Of a stretch of 64,000 bases of DNA, positions 47,684 through 56,399 are shown one piece after another (position 1 is the stretch's first letter; the number at the start of each line of letters is the position of its first letter). The position numbers and the translations under genes are program-made. The notes beneath the pieces were generated by a model, which ran no database searches, was not told the DNA's origin, and was given only the letters and a program-made list of their open reading frames with translations. Origin of the DNA: Gracilibacillus dipsosauri (GTDB lineage: Bacteria > Bacillota > Bacilli > Bacillales > Amphibacillaceae); NCBI RefSeq assembly GCF_003176895.1, contig NZ_QGTD01000011.1, positions 1-64,000 of the forward strand, written 5' to 3'.

Positions 47684-48238
47684 TTAAAATGTGCCTTTTT
47701 GTTGACGAGGAAATACCGTATAACTAAAACTAATCAGGAAATCTATTATTAAAATAATAGACCAGAGACGAAAGATATGGAAAAGCTGTTCCGTCTGAGG
47801 ATTATTATCAATATAATAAATAATTGCGAAAATAATGCCACTACCAATAACCCAGGATAATAAATGGCGGAACCAGCCTTCTCTTTCAATTTTTGCATAT
47901 TCACTTCCATATTTTCTCTTCTTATCTGGCTTCGGCCCATTGCGAAAATAATAGGCAAAGCGAACATCCGCCCATGCAATCATGCGATGGCCAAAGGCTA
48001 TACTTACCCCGATATAAATAGCTGCAATCCCGTGAACCGTCGTTGCTACTGCGCCGTTCTTTAAATCTATTACTGTTGCCACGAGTAATAACAAGTCTAC
48101 AATTGGGGTGCAAATTAATAAAAGGTTTCCTAACTTTCGTTGATTGAACACATATCTAGCGATTAGACCAGCCAATACAAAAATCCAAAAGCCTACCTCA
48201 CATGCAATAATAATCCACGCAATCAAAATTTTCTTCAC
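47684..48238 (-). CDS. Membrane protein, YmcC-like
   Basis: 184 residues with about five hydrophobic segments and the conserved-looking block HGIAAIYIGVSIAFGHRMIAWADVRFAYYF. It resembles the uncharacterised YmcC group of Bacillus; that recognition is tentative. GTG start at 48238 nearly coincides with AAAGGAG, so a start slightly downstream is possible. It is divergent from a TetR regulator across 70 bp containing two dyads, so it is the probable target of that regulator. Confidence 0.7.
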   Translation of the reverse strand: MKKILIAWIIIACEVGFWIFVLAGLIARYVFNQRKLGNLLLICTPIVDLLLLVATVIDLKNGAVATTVHGIAAIYIGVSIAFGHRMIAWADVRFAYYFRNGPKPDKKRKYGSEYAKIEREGWFRHLLSWVIGSGIIFAIIYYIDNNPQTEQLFHIFRLWSIILIIDFLISFSYTVFPRQQKGTF

Positions 48239-48248
48239 TCCTTTTTAG

Positions 48249-48258
48249 TACAACTGTA
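48249..48258. promoter_or_regulatory. Dyad operator 1, TetR/membrane-protein intergenic region
   Basis: TACA-AC-TGTA, with related flanks (TGTATT). One of two similar dyads between the divergent genes. Confidence 0.5.
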
Positions 48259-48283
48259 TTAAATCATATCACATTTCTTAAAT

Positions 48284-48297
48284 AATACAAGTGTGTT
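48284..48297. promoter_or_regulatory. Dyad operator 2, TetR/membrane-protein intergenic region
   Basis: AATACA-AG-TGTGTT, a near-palindrome sharing the ACA..TGT core of operator 1, twelve bases before the TetR start codon. Likely autoregulation. Confidence 0.5.
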
Positions 48298-48308
48298 AAA
48301 ATAAAAAT

Positions 48309-48929
48309 ATGCCAAAATTCGTGGATCATGAAAAAAGAAAAATAAAAATTGCAGAAGCAACCTGGAAGTTAATCGTCGAGCAAGGAATTGAGCAAGCTAC
48401 GGTTAGAAAAATAGCACAAGAATCAGGCTTATCGGTTGGGGCCTTACGACATTATTTTACAACACAGTCTGAATTATTAAAATTTTCAATGGAGCTAGTC
48501 GTACAGCGGGTAATGGATCGTACGCATTCGACTAATTACAAAGGCTCCCCCTTTGAAATAGCAATGGATGCTATTAGCGAAGTACTACCAATTGACTCTG
48601 ATCGTAGGGTAGAAATGGAGGTGTGGTTTGTTTTTTCAGCCAAAACCCTTGTCGATCAAAGCCTTCGTTCTGTTGGAGAAAAAACGTATCAAAATATGCA
48701 TCAAGGATTGTATCGGGTTTTAGAATTCCTATACTCCCAACATTTATTAAAAAAGGACATTGACCTAGAAATGGAGGCAAATCGCTTGCACCCATTAGTA
48801 GATGGAATGGCTTCCCACCATCTACTCTATCCGTCTATTTATACGTATGAAAAAATGATAGCAACATTGAGGTACCATTTAAAAACATTATGGAATGGAG
48901 ATGATCTAAATGAGTCTACATCCTCCTAA
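48309..48929 (+). CDS. TetR/AcrR-family regulator
   Basis: 206 residues: N-terminal helix-turn-helix (about 10-55, EQATVRKIAQESGLSVGALRHYFTTQSELLKF), C-terminal helical ligand domain (about 75-195). The ATG lacks a visible ribosome site and lies close to the operator dyad, so the transcript may have a very short leader. It is divergent from the YmcC-like gene and overlaps the LarC C-half gene by 20 bp, so the latter is translated from the same message. Confidence 0.9.
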   Translation: MPKFVDHEKRKIKIAEATWKLIVEQGIEQATVRKIAQESGLSVGALRHYFTTQSELLKFSMELVVQRVMDRTHSTNYKGSPFEIAMDAISEVLPIDSDRRVEMEVWFVFSAKTLVDQSLRSVGEKTYQNMHQGLYRVLEFLYSQHLLKKDIDLEMEANRLHPLVDGMASHHLLYPSIYTYEKMIATLRYHLKTLWNGDDLNESTSS

Positions 48930-49374
48930 TCATGAGCACACAGATGAACAGATGCTAAAGGTAGAAGTCAACTTAGATGATACACCTGGCGAATGGCTAG
49001 GATATGTGATGGATCAATTATTTGAAATGGGCGCAAATGATGTATATTATACACCCATTTATATGAAAAAAAATCGTCCAGCTGTACAACTCCAAGTCCT
49101 TTGTAAAAAGAATATTTTAGAGAATATTAAGCAGATTATACTTACCGAAACGACAACACTTGGTATTCGCTACTATCCTCTTACCGTTTATCGAATGGAA
49201 AGGCAAATGCGAACAATCGATACGAAGTGGGGAAAAGTAACGATAAAAGAGGGGATTTGGGAAGGGAAAGTAATCCAAGCATCCCCTGAATATGAAGATT
49301 GTCGTAAGCTAGCAGAGCTGCATCAAGTTCCATTAAAGGATATCTATGCAGCAGTTTGGCAACAGCTAAAATAA
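48910..49374 (+). CDS. larC: LarC nickel-pincer cofactor protein, C-terminal half only
   Basis: 154 residues matching the C-terminal domain of LarC. LKVEVNLDDTPGEWLGYVMDQLFEMGANDVYYTPIYMKKNRPA corresponds to the domain that follows the N-terminal DUF111 part in single-gene LarC. It starts at its own ATG, 23.3 kb from the N-half at 24696. It overlaps the TetR gene by 20 bp and the convergent PH-domain gene by 9 bp. In Lactobacillus plantarum the two parts are joined by ribosomal frameshifting; here that is impossible, so the halves must associate as separate polypeptides or be non-functional. Confidence 0.87.
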   Translation: MSLHPPNHEHTDEQMLKVEVNLDDTPGEWLGYVMDQLFEMGANDVYYTPIYMKKNRPAVQLQVLCKKNILENIKQIILTETTTLGIRYYPLTVYRMERQMRTIDTKWGKVTIKEGIWEGKVIQASPEYEDCRKLAELHQVPLKDIYAAVWQQLK

Positions 49375-49803
49375 TGAAAGATGGGGGCACCTTTTATGTA
49401 GCTCGTGTAAAAATGTTTCCTTCTTGCAAGGTGAAATTTTCACACTACCTAACATTCCTTTTTTATAGTAAATTTCAACGCCATCCTTAGACGACATAAT
49501 GCGGTAGCCTGTTAACATATCGTTAGTTGAAGTGATTTTAGTAATATCGCCATATGGAATTTTACTTCTGAATGGCCCGCCTTTTACATAAAGATAATCG
49601 TTTGTAAGCACATACCTTATGCCGATAAATGGCCAAATGATGATTCCGATTAACAATAGAAGAATGGATAATAAAATTGCTACATCTAATCGTGTAATAT
49701 GAGGATCTAAAAACAACGGTAATAGAGTAACTGATGTGATAATCATCATAGCGATACCAATCAATAAGGCAAAAGAACGGTCTAGTTTTGAATAAAATAC
49801 CAT
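49366..49803 (-). CDS. Membrane-anchored bacterial PH-domain protein
   Basis: 145 residues: two N-terminal membrane helices (about 11-30 and 42-61) then a PH-like domain (about 62-140, with YVLTNDYLYVKGGPFRSKIPYGDITKITST). Similar small proteins (YyaB/SunI type) occur in Bacillus, some giving bacteriocin immunity, but no bacteriocin gene is nearby. AGGAGGT precedes the ATG. Confidence 0.78.
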   Translation of the reverse strand: MVFYSKLDRSFALLIGIAMMIITSVTLLPLFLDPHITRLDVAILLSILLLLIGIIIWPFIGIRYVLTNDYLYVKGGPFRSKIPYGDITKITSTNDMLTGYRIMSSKDGVEIYYKKGMLGSVKISPCKKETFLHELHKRCPHLSLF

Positions 49804-49853
49804 GAAATTACCTCCTACGACTGATTACGGAATAGGAGGTAAAATGGTTTCGT

Positions 49854-50846
49854 TTATTTTTTCTTTGGAGCAGGACCTGAGCTTTCCCTTTCTGTTAGTA
49901 TGGGGGATAGTTTTTTCACTAAATTCTTCTCTTCCTTTGATTCAATTTGTTCAATAATGGCATGGACGATTTCCTCTGCTAATAAATCTACAGGTACACC
50001 GATACACGTCATGGGTACCTCTAATGTTTCCATTTGTGGGATATTGTCATAGCTAATCAAGGAAATATCCTTTGGAATCTCCAGATTTTTCTCCTGAAGG
50101 GCTCTTAGAATACCTCCACTAATATCATAGCTTCCACCAATAATTGCTGTTGGTTGCTGTTGTTGATGAAAGATCTCTTTTACAGCACTATATCCATCAA
50201 ACCAATTTAATCCTCCAGCATCAATAATTTGAGTATGCCTCGTTAAACCATGCTGCTTCATCGCCTTTGTGTATCCTTCAACTTTTTCTAATTGAAGCAC
50301 ATCGTCTGTTTCATGGAGACCAATGTAGGCAATATTCCGATGTCCAAGCTCGTACAAATATTGGACTGCATGCTGCATGGCTTTTTCGTGATTAGCGTCA
50401 ATAATCGGATAGGAGGAGGTTCTTTTTTCCGACACACCATAGGCTACCATTGGTATATTCTCTTGGGTGATCGGTGAACTGGTCGATTCCTCAAACACAA
50501 TCATGCCATCTACTTGAAATTTTTTAAAGGTTTCAATGGCTGTTTCTGGTTGATCAACTGATAAAATCATCGAGTATGGAGTTGCTTCAAAGGCTTTGCT
50601 TATATTCGTAACTAAAGTGGCTAGTACAATTCGTTCAATAGTTGGCCAAAGTAGTCCAATTACTTCCGTTTTTTTGCGAACGAGCTGCTTAGCTGCTAAG
50701 TTTGGTTCATAGCCCATTTCTTCAGCGACTTGAATGATTTTTCTTTTGGTTACTTCCTTTACTAGCGGGCTATTGTTCAATGCTTTTGATACCGTCGAAT
50801 AGCTAACACCAGCCACTTTAGCAATATCTTTAATGGTTATTGACAT
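49854..50846 (-). CDS. LacI-family regulator of the uxaE-uxaC operon
   Basis: 330 residues: N-terminal LacI helix-turn-helix (ITIKDIAKVAGVSYSTVSKALNN, about 3-25), hinge with AAKQLVRKK, and a periplasmic-binding-type effector domain (about 60-325). It is divergent from uxaE across 148 bp that contains a perfect 20-bp palindrome at the predicted uxaE start site. It therefore probably represses uxaE-uxaC and itself until a uronate is present. The effector is not known. Confidence 0.9.
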   Translation of the reverse strand: MSITIKDIAKVAGVSYSTVSKALNNSPLVKEVTKRKIIQVAEEMGYEPNLAAKQLVRKKTEVIGLLWPTIERIVLATLVTNISKAFEATPYSMILSVDQPETAIETFKKFQVDGMIVFEESTSSPITQENIPMVAYGVSEKRTSSYPIIDANHEKAMQHAVQYLYELGHRNIAYIGLHETDDVLQLEKVEGYTKAMKQHGLTRHTQIIDAGGLNWFDGYSAVKEIFHQQQQPTAIIGGSYDISGGILRALQEKNLEIPKDISLISYDNIPQMETLEVPMTCIGVPVDLLAEEIVHAIIEQIESKEEKNLVKKLSPILTERESSGPAPKKK

Positions 50847-50887
50847 AACATCACCTATAACTTTCTTAGAAAATATTTATTTATTGG

Positions 50888-50916
50888 TTGTGTTCTATTT
50901 TTAAATAGTATATCAT
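50888..50916 (+). promoter_or_regulatory. Probable promoter of uxaE-uxaC
   Basis: TTGTGT and TATCAT at 17-bp spacing; start near 50923, inside the palindromic operator. Confidence 0.5.
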
Positions 50917-50918
50917 AA

Positions 50919-50938
50919 AAATAACAACGTTGTTATTT
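50919..50938. promoter_or_regulatory. Perfect 20-bp palindromic operator
   Basis: AAATAACAACGTTGTTATTT is a perfect palindrome with the central CG typical of LacI-family sites. It overlaps the predicted uxaE start and lies 73 bp from the regulator start codon. I saw no second copy in the window. Confidence 0.8.
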
Positions 50939-50953
50939 ATTTTTTGAAAATAA

Positions 50954-50968
50954 CTGAAACCGTTAACA
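50954..50968 (+). promoter_or_regulatory. cre-like site upstream of uxaE
   Basis: CTGAAACCGTTAACA has one mismatch to the cre consensus (first position), between the operator and the start codon. Confidence 0.55.
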
Positions 50969-50994
50969 TGTAATTTAAAAGGAGTGGAGACATA

Positions 50995-52467
50995 GTGGAA
51001 CAATTTACAGATGTAGTGCAGGCATTAGCGCAAGGTAAGCAACCAGCCTCTAATAATCATATCTCGGTTTATGAAAGCTCATTTGAACAAAAAGATGGAA
51101 CAAATGTGATAATGGCAAAAGCAGGAACAGAAAAATATTTAGTTGCTGCAGGGCAAGGAGAACTATTCAATAGCCTGACAGGTGACACCGTGGCAGGTGG
51201 AAAAGTATGTGGGTTAACACATGAAAACCGTATAGTCCTAAATAAATTTTTTGCTTACACGGTACCTCAAGCATTTGGTACAGAAATAGCGACAATGGGA
51301 CTTGGAGATCGATTGGGTGTGGCATCCCCTGGCCATATTGAAACAACACGAAATCGCAAGGTAAAACCAATTTTGGCACAACAAAGTATTCGAGAACTAA
51401 CCCTATTAAATCGAACAATGACAGATATATTAGATGCAGCAAGCTTTGCTGTGTTCCAGGAAGGCTATAAGGATGGATATGGTGCCGATGCAGATCATAT
51501 CAAACTAGAAAAGGACATAGAATATGCTCTAGAATTGGGCTTTAGTTTTATTACATTAGATTGCTCAGAGCAGATCCGAAATGACGTTGAGGATGCTCAA
51601 AAGGAATTTGCTGGATTACCTGTCGATCGAAAAGAATATTATAACCATTATTTGAACAAAACATTTGAAGTGCAAGGCTTGAATATTACATTTGACGATG
51701 AAAGCTTAGCGAAAAACGTTTTAGTATATGGAGAAGCAATAGATTTTATGGAGCATGTCTATAATGAGTATATTTCAAAGGCGGAAAAAGCAATAGATTT
51801 TGAGATTTCCATTGATGAAACAGAAACTGTAACAGCACCAGAGGCTCATTTCTTTGTGGCAGAGGAGTTAAGAAGAAGAGGAGTTACAGTACAAAGCTTA
51901 GCACCAAGATTTTGCGGTGAATTCCAAAAGGGAATTGATTATATCGGTGATCTGGAGCAATTTGAAAAGGAATTGCATGAACATGCAGAGATTGCTAAAT
52001 ACTTCGGTTATAAGCTAAGCATCCACTCAGGTAGTGATAAGTTCAGTGTATTCCCGATAATTGGTAAGTATACAGAAGGGTTATTGCACATCAAAACAGC
52101 AGGAACGAACTGGTTAGAGGCTGTTCGTGTTATTGCTGTAGAGAATCCGGATCTGTATCGTCGTATGCATGTATATGCAGAGGATCATTTTGAAGAAACA
52201 TTAAAATATTATCATGTAACACCTGATTTAGAGAGTGTTGCTCCATTAAATGAAACGGCTGACGCTGATCTACCAACATATATGGATCATGATGCAGCTC
52301 GTCAATTATTCCATGTCACTTATGGAATTTTATTAACAGCAAAAAATGAAGCAGGTGAGGATTTATTCCGCAAAGAATTTTTTGATACCCTATTGAATAA
52401 TGAAGATACGTATCGTCAAGGCTTAGTGAAGCATATTGGTCGTCACTTAGACTTATTAGGACTTTAA
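50995..52467 (+). CDS. uxaE: Tagaturonate epimerase UxaE
   Basis: 490-residue protein of the UxaE family, first known from Thermotoga, which epimerises D-tagaturonate to D-fructuronate. This bypasses the tagaturonate reductase/altronate route. GTG start behind AAAGGAGTGGAG. Recognition rests on overall sequence character (for example FQEGYKDGYGADADHIK, RFCGEFQKGIDYIGD and HSGSDKFSVFPIIGKYT) and on its immediate partner uxaC. Fructuronate reductase and mannonate dehydratase are not in the window. Confidence 0.88.
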   Translation: MEQFTDVVQALAQGKQPASNNHISVYESSFEQKDGTNVIMAKAGTEKYLVAAGQGELFNSLTGDTVAGGKVCGLTHENRIVLNKFFAYTVPQAFGTEIATMGLGDRLGVASPGHIETTRNRKVKPILAQQSIRELTLLNRTMTDILDAASFAVFQEGYKDGYGADADHIKLEKDIEYALELGFSFITLDCSEQIRNDVEDAQKEFAGLPVDRKEYYNHYLNKTFEVQGLNITFDDESLAKNVLVYGEAIDFMEHVYNEYISKAEKAIDFEISIDETETVTAPEAHFFVAEELRRRGVTVQSLAPRFCGEFQKGIDYIGDLEQFEKELHEHAEIAKYFGYKLSIHSGSDKFSVFPIIGKYTEGLLHIKTAGTNWLEAVRVIAVENPDLYRRMHVYAEDHFEETLKYYHVTPDLESVAPLNETADADLPTYMDHDAARQLFHVTYGILLTAKNEAGEDLFRKEFFDTLLNNEDTYRQGLVKHIGRHLDLLGL

Positions 52468-52488
52468 TCAAGAGAAAGTAGGGATAAA

Positions 52489-53889
52489 ATGAAAGCATTT
52501 ATGGACGAGAATTTTGTCTTAACCAATGAAACTGCTAAAAAACTTTATCACAATTATGCGAAGGATCTACCAATTATTGATTACCATTGTCACCTAAGTC
52601 CTCAGGAAATCTATGAGAATACGAAATTTGAAAATATTACGAAGGTATGGCTATATGGAGATCACTATAAATGGCGTGCAATGCGTGCAAATGGTGTGGA
52701 GGAAAAGTACGTAACTGGTGATGGCAGTGATTATGAGAAATTTCTAGCATGGGCAAAAACTGTCCCAATGCTAATAGGTAATCCACTGTACCATTGGACA
52801 CATCTCGAGCTAAAAAGATATTTCGGTATAGAAGAGCCTTTAAATGAAGATACTGCACCAGCGATTTGGAATAAAGTAAATGATCTATTAAATAGTGGTG
52901 AATGGAATGTTCGTGATTTTATTGTGAAATCAGGTGTGGAGGTGGTCTGTACAACAGATGATCCAACAGATTCCCTTGAATATCATGAAAAAATTAAGGC
53001 AGATGCTGAATTTGATGTCAAGGTATTACCAAGCTTCCGCCCAGACAAAGGACTAGAAATTAATCGTGAAACCTTCCTTCCATGGGTACAAAAGCTAGCA
53101 GAAGCATCTAGTATTTCCATTGATTCCTATGATGCTTTCTTGAAGGCACTTGCTAATCGTATCCATTTCTTCCATGAAATCGGTGGGCGTGTTTCGGATC
53201 ATGCATTGGATGTGATGATGTATGAAGAAGCGTCTGAAGAAGAGGTTGCTAGTATTTTTGAAAAGGCATTAGCAGGCAATAAAGTTAGTTTAGAAGAAGA
53301 AAAAAAATATAAATCCTATACCCTTACCTTCTTAGGAATGCAATATCACCAAAAGGGCTGGGCGATGCAATACCACATTAATGCCCATCGAAATAACAAT
53401 ACGAGAATGTTTAATGAATTAGGACCAGATACTGGGTATGATTCGATGAATGATGATCTTTTAGCAAAGCCTTTACAGAAACTATTAGATTCATTAGATC
53501 AAGCGGATGCTTTACCGAAAACGATTCTTTATTCATTGAACCCGCGTGATAATGTGACGATTGCGACACTTATTGGTAGCTTCCAAGGTGGCGGGATTCC
53601 TGGGAAAATGCAATTCGGAACCGCATGGTGGTTTAATGATACGAAGCTTGGCATGATTAACCAAATGGAAACATTAGCAGATATCGGTGTATTCAGTCGC
53701 TTTATTGGTATGCTAACAGATTCGCGAAGCTTTTTATCTTATACACGTCATGAATATTTCCGCCGCATCATGTGTAATTTGATTGGTGAATGGGTGGAAA
53801 ATGGGGAATATCCTAATGATGAAGAAACATTAGCAAAAATCGTCCAAAATATTTCTTATTATAATGCAAAAGAGTATTTTGGTTTTTAA
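52489..53889 (+). CDS. uxaC: Glucuronate/galacturonate isomerase
   Basis: 466-residue UxaC, the normal family length, with the N-terminal block LPIIDYHCHLSPQEI that carries metal-binding histidines of the amidohydrolase-like barrel. It isomerises D-galacturonate to D-tagaturonate (and glucuronate to fructuronate) in the cytoplasm. It lies 21 bp after uxaE; together they take galacturonate to fructuronate. Ends at a very strong terminator. Confidence 0.96.
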   Translation: MKAFMDENFVLTNETAKKLYHNYAKDLPIIDYHCHLSPQEIYENTKFENITKVWLYGDHYKWRAMRANGVEEKYVTGDGSDYEKFLAWAKTVPMLIGNPLYHWTHLELKRYFGIEEPLNEDTAPAIWNKVNDLLNSGEWNVRDFIVKSGVEVVCTTDDPTDSLEYHEKIKADAEFDVKVLPSFRPDKGLEINRETFLPWVQKLAEASSISIDSYDAFLKALANRIHFFHEIGGRVSDHALDVMMYEEASEEEVASIFEKALAGNKVSLEEEKKYKSYTLTFLGMQYHQKGWAMQYHINAHRNNNTRMFNELGPDTGYDSMNDDLLAKPLQKLLDSLDQADALPKTILYSLNPRDNVTIATLIGSFQGGGIPGKMQFGTAWWFNDTKLGMINQMETLADIGVFSRFIGMLTDSRSFLSYTRHEYFRRIMCNLIGEWVENGEYPNDEETLAKIVQNISYYNAKEYFGF

Positions 53890-53920
53890 TGGAGTGCTTT
53901 GCTCTGATGGTTTTTATTCG

Positions 53921-53963
53921 GCCCTTACATGCATTCGTGGATGAATGCATGTAAGGGCTGTTT
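53921..53963. terminator. Strong intrinsic terminator between convergent genes
   Basis: Perfect 16-bp stem GCCCTTACATGCATTC / GAATGCATGTAAGGGC with a 6-base loop and TGTTTTG tail. T-rich sequence precedes it on the other strand only weakly. Confidence 0.92.
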
Positions 53964-53968
53964 TGCCT

Positions 53969-54343
53969 CTATAAAACATAACTAGCTAATACACTCTGAA
54001 CCTCATAAATATTCAAGCTTTTATTAAACTGTTTTTGAAATGGAGTAGAGCTTCCAGAAACCCATATTTTTAATTCAGCGTCTAAATCAAAGCTCCCAGC
54101 AGTCTCAATACTAAAGTAGGTAATATTTTTATACGGAAGTGAAAGGATTTCTGTTTTCTTTCCAGTGACGCCTTGCTTATCCACTAAAATCAATCGTTTA
54201 TTGGTGAAAATAAACAGATCACGAATCAATTTGTAGGCTTTTTCCACTTGTTCGCCTTGTGCTAAAGTGGTGGAGAATTCCTTTTCGATATCACTCACTT
54301 TCATTTCAGAAGCATTTCCCATTAGTCCATCTAAAAATCCCAT
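53969..54343 (-). CDS. PH-domain protein (bPH_1 type)
   Basis: 124-residue soluble protein consisting mainly of a bacterial PH domain (DLFIFTNKRLILVDKQGVTGKKTEILSLPYKNITYFSIET is characteristic). Widespread in Bacillus, no defined function. GGAAGGTTTTAAAG precedes the ATG. No operon partner is apparent; the next leftward gene upstream starts at 54863. Confidence 0.82.
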   Translation of the reverse strand: MGFLDGLMGNASEMKVSDIEKEFSTTLAQGEQVEKAYKLIRDLFIFTNKRLILVDKQGVTGKKTEILSLPYKNITYFSIETAGSFDLDAELKIWVSGSSTPFQKQFNKSLNIYEVQSVLASYVL

Positions 54344-54461
54344 CTTTAAAACCTTCCTTCATTGTTTATCCTTTGCCTTATTATATAATCAAGAACGATT
54401 TATCATGCACTTTCTTTATTGCGAAAAGTGGAATAATAGCATAGATGTAGTAAATGATATG

Positions 54462-54863
54462 CTATCCTTCGATCAGCTTCACATGAAATTTCCGATGTCT
54501 AGGTCCGTCGAATTCACAAAAATATACGCCTTGCCATGTTCCAAGCACTAGTTCTCCATCTGAGATCACTAATGTTTGATTATGCCCAACTGTACTCACT
54601 TTTAAATGGGCAGCCGTATTTCCTTCCATATGCAAATCCTTCTGGTGCTCCCAAGGGTAAACCTCATCTAAACGGCGTAGGAAGTCTGTTTTAACATCAG
54701 GATCAGCATTTTCATTTACCGTAATTCCAGCAGTCGTGTGTAACGATGAAACAATGATAATTCCATTTACAACATTATTTTCCTGGATGAATTGCTGAAC
54801 ATGTGACGTAATATCAATCATCTCATCATGTTTGCTCGTTTTTAATGGGAATAGCTTTTCCAT
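54462..54863 (-). CDS. yjbQ: YjbQ (UPF0047) family protein
   Basis: 133 residues with the family pattern [28 protein letters not shown] and [27 protein letters not shown] near the end. E. coli YjbQ has secondary thiamine-phosphate synthase activity in suppressor assays; the physiological role is unclear. GAAAGGGTTG precedes the ATG. Confidence 0.92.
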   Translation of the reverse strand: MEKLFPLKTSKHDEMIDITSHVQQFIQENNVVNGIIIVSSLHTTAGITVNENADPDVKTDFLRRLDEVYPWEHQKDLHMEGNTAAHLKVSTVGHNQTLVISDGELVLGTWQGVYFCEFDGPRHRKFHVKLIEG

Positions 54864-54967
54864 TTGTTCTCAACCCTTTCTAAAAATGTCTCTATAAATA
54901 TTCTACTAAAAATCGTTTCTATGTTAAAATTTCAAGTGAAGGAAATGATAGAAAGGATGCGATTCAT

Positions 54968-55345
54968 TTGGTAAAAGCACTACATACAAATAAAGCCCCA
55001 CAAGCAATAGGGCCATACTCACAAGCAATAGATATTGGAGATTTAGTTTTCGTATCTGGTCAAATTCCATTAGATCCAGAAACAATGGAAGTAGTGGAAG
55101 GAGATATTGCGGCACAAACAGAGCAGGTGATGAAAAATCTTCAAGAAATTCTTTCTGAAGCAGGACTAACGTTTGCGAATGTAGCAAAGTTTACTATTTA
55201 TATTACAGATATGGATAACTTTGCGACAATTAATGAAACTTATTCAATGTTTTTACAAGAGCCATACCCTGCTCGTGCGACGGTAGAAGTGAGTAAACTA
55301 CCAAAAGGAGTAGGCGTAGAGATGGATGTTATCGCCAAAAAGTAA
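54968..55345 (+). CDS. ridA: RidA-family enamine/imine deaminase
   Basis: 125 residues of the YjgF/RidA family: APQAIGPYSQAIDIGDLVFVSGQIPLDP at the N-terminus and ARATVEVSKLPKGVGVEMDVIAK at the C-terminus, including the conserved Arg that binds the substrate carboxylate. Hydrolyses reactive enamines formed by PLP enzymes. TTG start behind GAAAGGATG. Single gene with its own terminator, divergent from yjbQ. Confidence 0.93.
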   Translation: MVKALHTNKAPQAIGPYSQAIDIGDLVFVSGQIPLDPETMEVVEGDIAAQTEQVMKNLQEILSEAGLTFANVAKFTIYITDMDNFATINETYSMFLQEPYPARATVEVSKLPKGVGVEMDVIAKK

Positions 55346-55354
55346 TGTAGATAG

Positions 55355-55399
55355 TCTTCTTTCTAGTAGCTTTGTTAGAAAGAAGATTTATCTTTTTTC
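55355..55399 (+). terminator. Intrinsic terminator after ridA
   Basis: Stem TCTTCTTTCTA / TAGAAAGAAGA with a 10-base loop, followed a few bases later by six Ts. Confidence 0.78.
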
Positions 55400-55461
55400 T
55401 TCCCATATTTTCATAAATCCTGCATAATATAAGTGTAAGTCTAAGAAAAAGGAGAAAATCT

Positions 55462-56379
55462 ATGAAAAAGTTAATTTGGATGCTTGTATTAACAGCTTTG
55501 ATAGGACTAGCTATCGTGCCAGTAGCTTTTGCTAGTGAAGGTAATACCAATACGGATGATGTAGGAATAGATGAGCGTAACGGAAAACCAAAGGTCGTAC
55601 TCGGTGAGGCTCTGTCTGAGGAACAAAAGGACAAGGTTCGAAGCTTACTAAAAGCAACCGATCCAGACCAAGTGGAGGAATATATCGTTACAGCTGAGGA
55701 CCTAGTGAATTTTATTGGTGGCGACCCAAGCTCCAACATGTATTCTTCTGCCAAAATTACACGTAAAAATGAGGGTTATGGTGTTGTTGTTAATATTGTA
55801 AACCCAGAAAATATTACCCAAGTAACTAATGAGATGTATGCCAATGCTTTACTGACAGCTGGAGTAGAAAACGCGCTAATTGAAGTGGCATCTCCTTTAA
55901 AGGTAAGTGGCCATTCTGCTTTAACAGGAATTTACAAAGCCTTTAATGTTGATGGGGAGCAGTTAGATCAAGAACGAATGGAAGTAGCGAACGAGGAATT
56001 AGATGTCGCAACAGACCTTACTGAGCAATCTGGCATTGAAAAAGAAAAGGTTAGTCAACTTTTAACAGAGATTAAGCAGGAAATAGCAGACCAAAATCCT
56101 GCAACTAAAGAAGATGTCGAAAGAATTGTTAGTGAACAATTAGAGAAATTAAATATAGAGTTGAGTCCAGAAGATAGAGAAATGCTAACAAACCTATTTG
56201 AAAAAATGCGTAATATCAATATTGATTTCGGTAAAGTGACCGATCAGTTAGATAGTATTGTCAGTGATTTAAAAGGAAAATTAGATGAAGTGACCGGTGG
56301 AGATACAGAAGGATTCTGGCAATCAGTCAAGGATTTTTTCAAAAATATCGTTGATGGAATTAGAGGATTGTTTAATTGA
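55462..56379 (+). CDS. Secreted DUF1002 protein (YpuA-like)
   Basis: 305 residues. A cleavable signal peptide (about 1-25, ending VAFA-SE), then the DUF1002 domain with KVVLGEALSEEQKDKVRSLL and YSSAKITRKNEGYGVVVNIVNPENIT, and an acidic helical C-terminus. Exported proteins of this family are common in Bacillus, with unknown function. AAAAAGGAGAAAA precedes the ATG. Confidence 0.87.
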   Translation: MKKLIWMLVLTALIGLAIVPVAFASEGNTNTDDVGIDERNGKPKVVLGEALSEEQKDKVRSLLKATDPDQVEEYIVTAEDLVNFIGGDPSSNMYSSAKITRKNEGYGVVVNIVNPENITQVTNEMYANALLTAGVENALIEVASPLKVSGHSALTGIYKAFNVDGEQLDQERMEVANEELDVATDLTEQSGIEKEKVSQLLTEIKQEIADQNPATKEDVERIVSEQLEKLNIELSPEDREMLTNLFEKMRNINIDFGKVTDQLDSIVSDLKGKLDEVTGGDTEGFWQSVKDFFKNIVDGIRGLFN

Positions 56380-56399
56380 TGGATCTGACTTAGCTTGGT

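Noticed and set aside
49366-49803. Bacteriocin immunity protein (SunI-like)
   Set aside because: The PH domain with two helices is compatible, but no bacteriocin, modification or export gene lies beside it.
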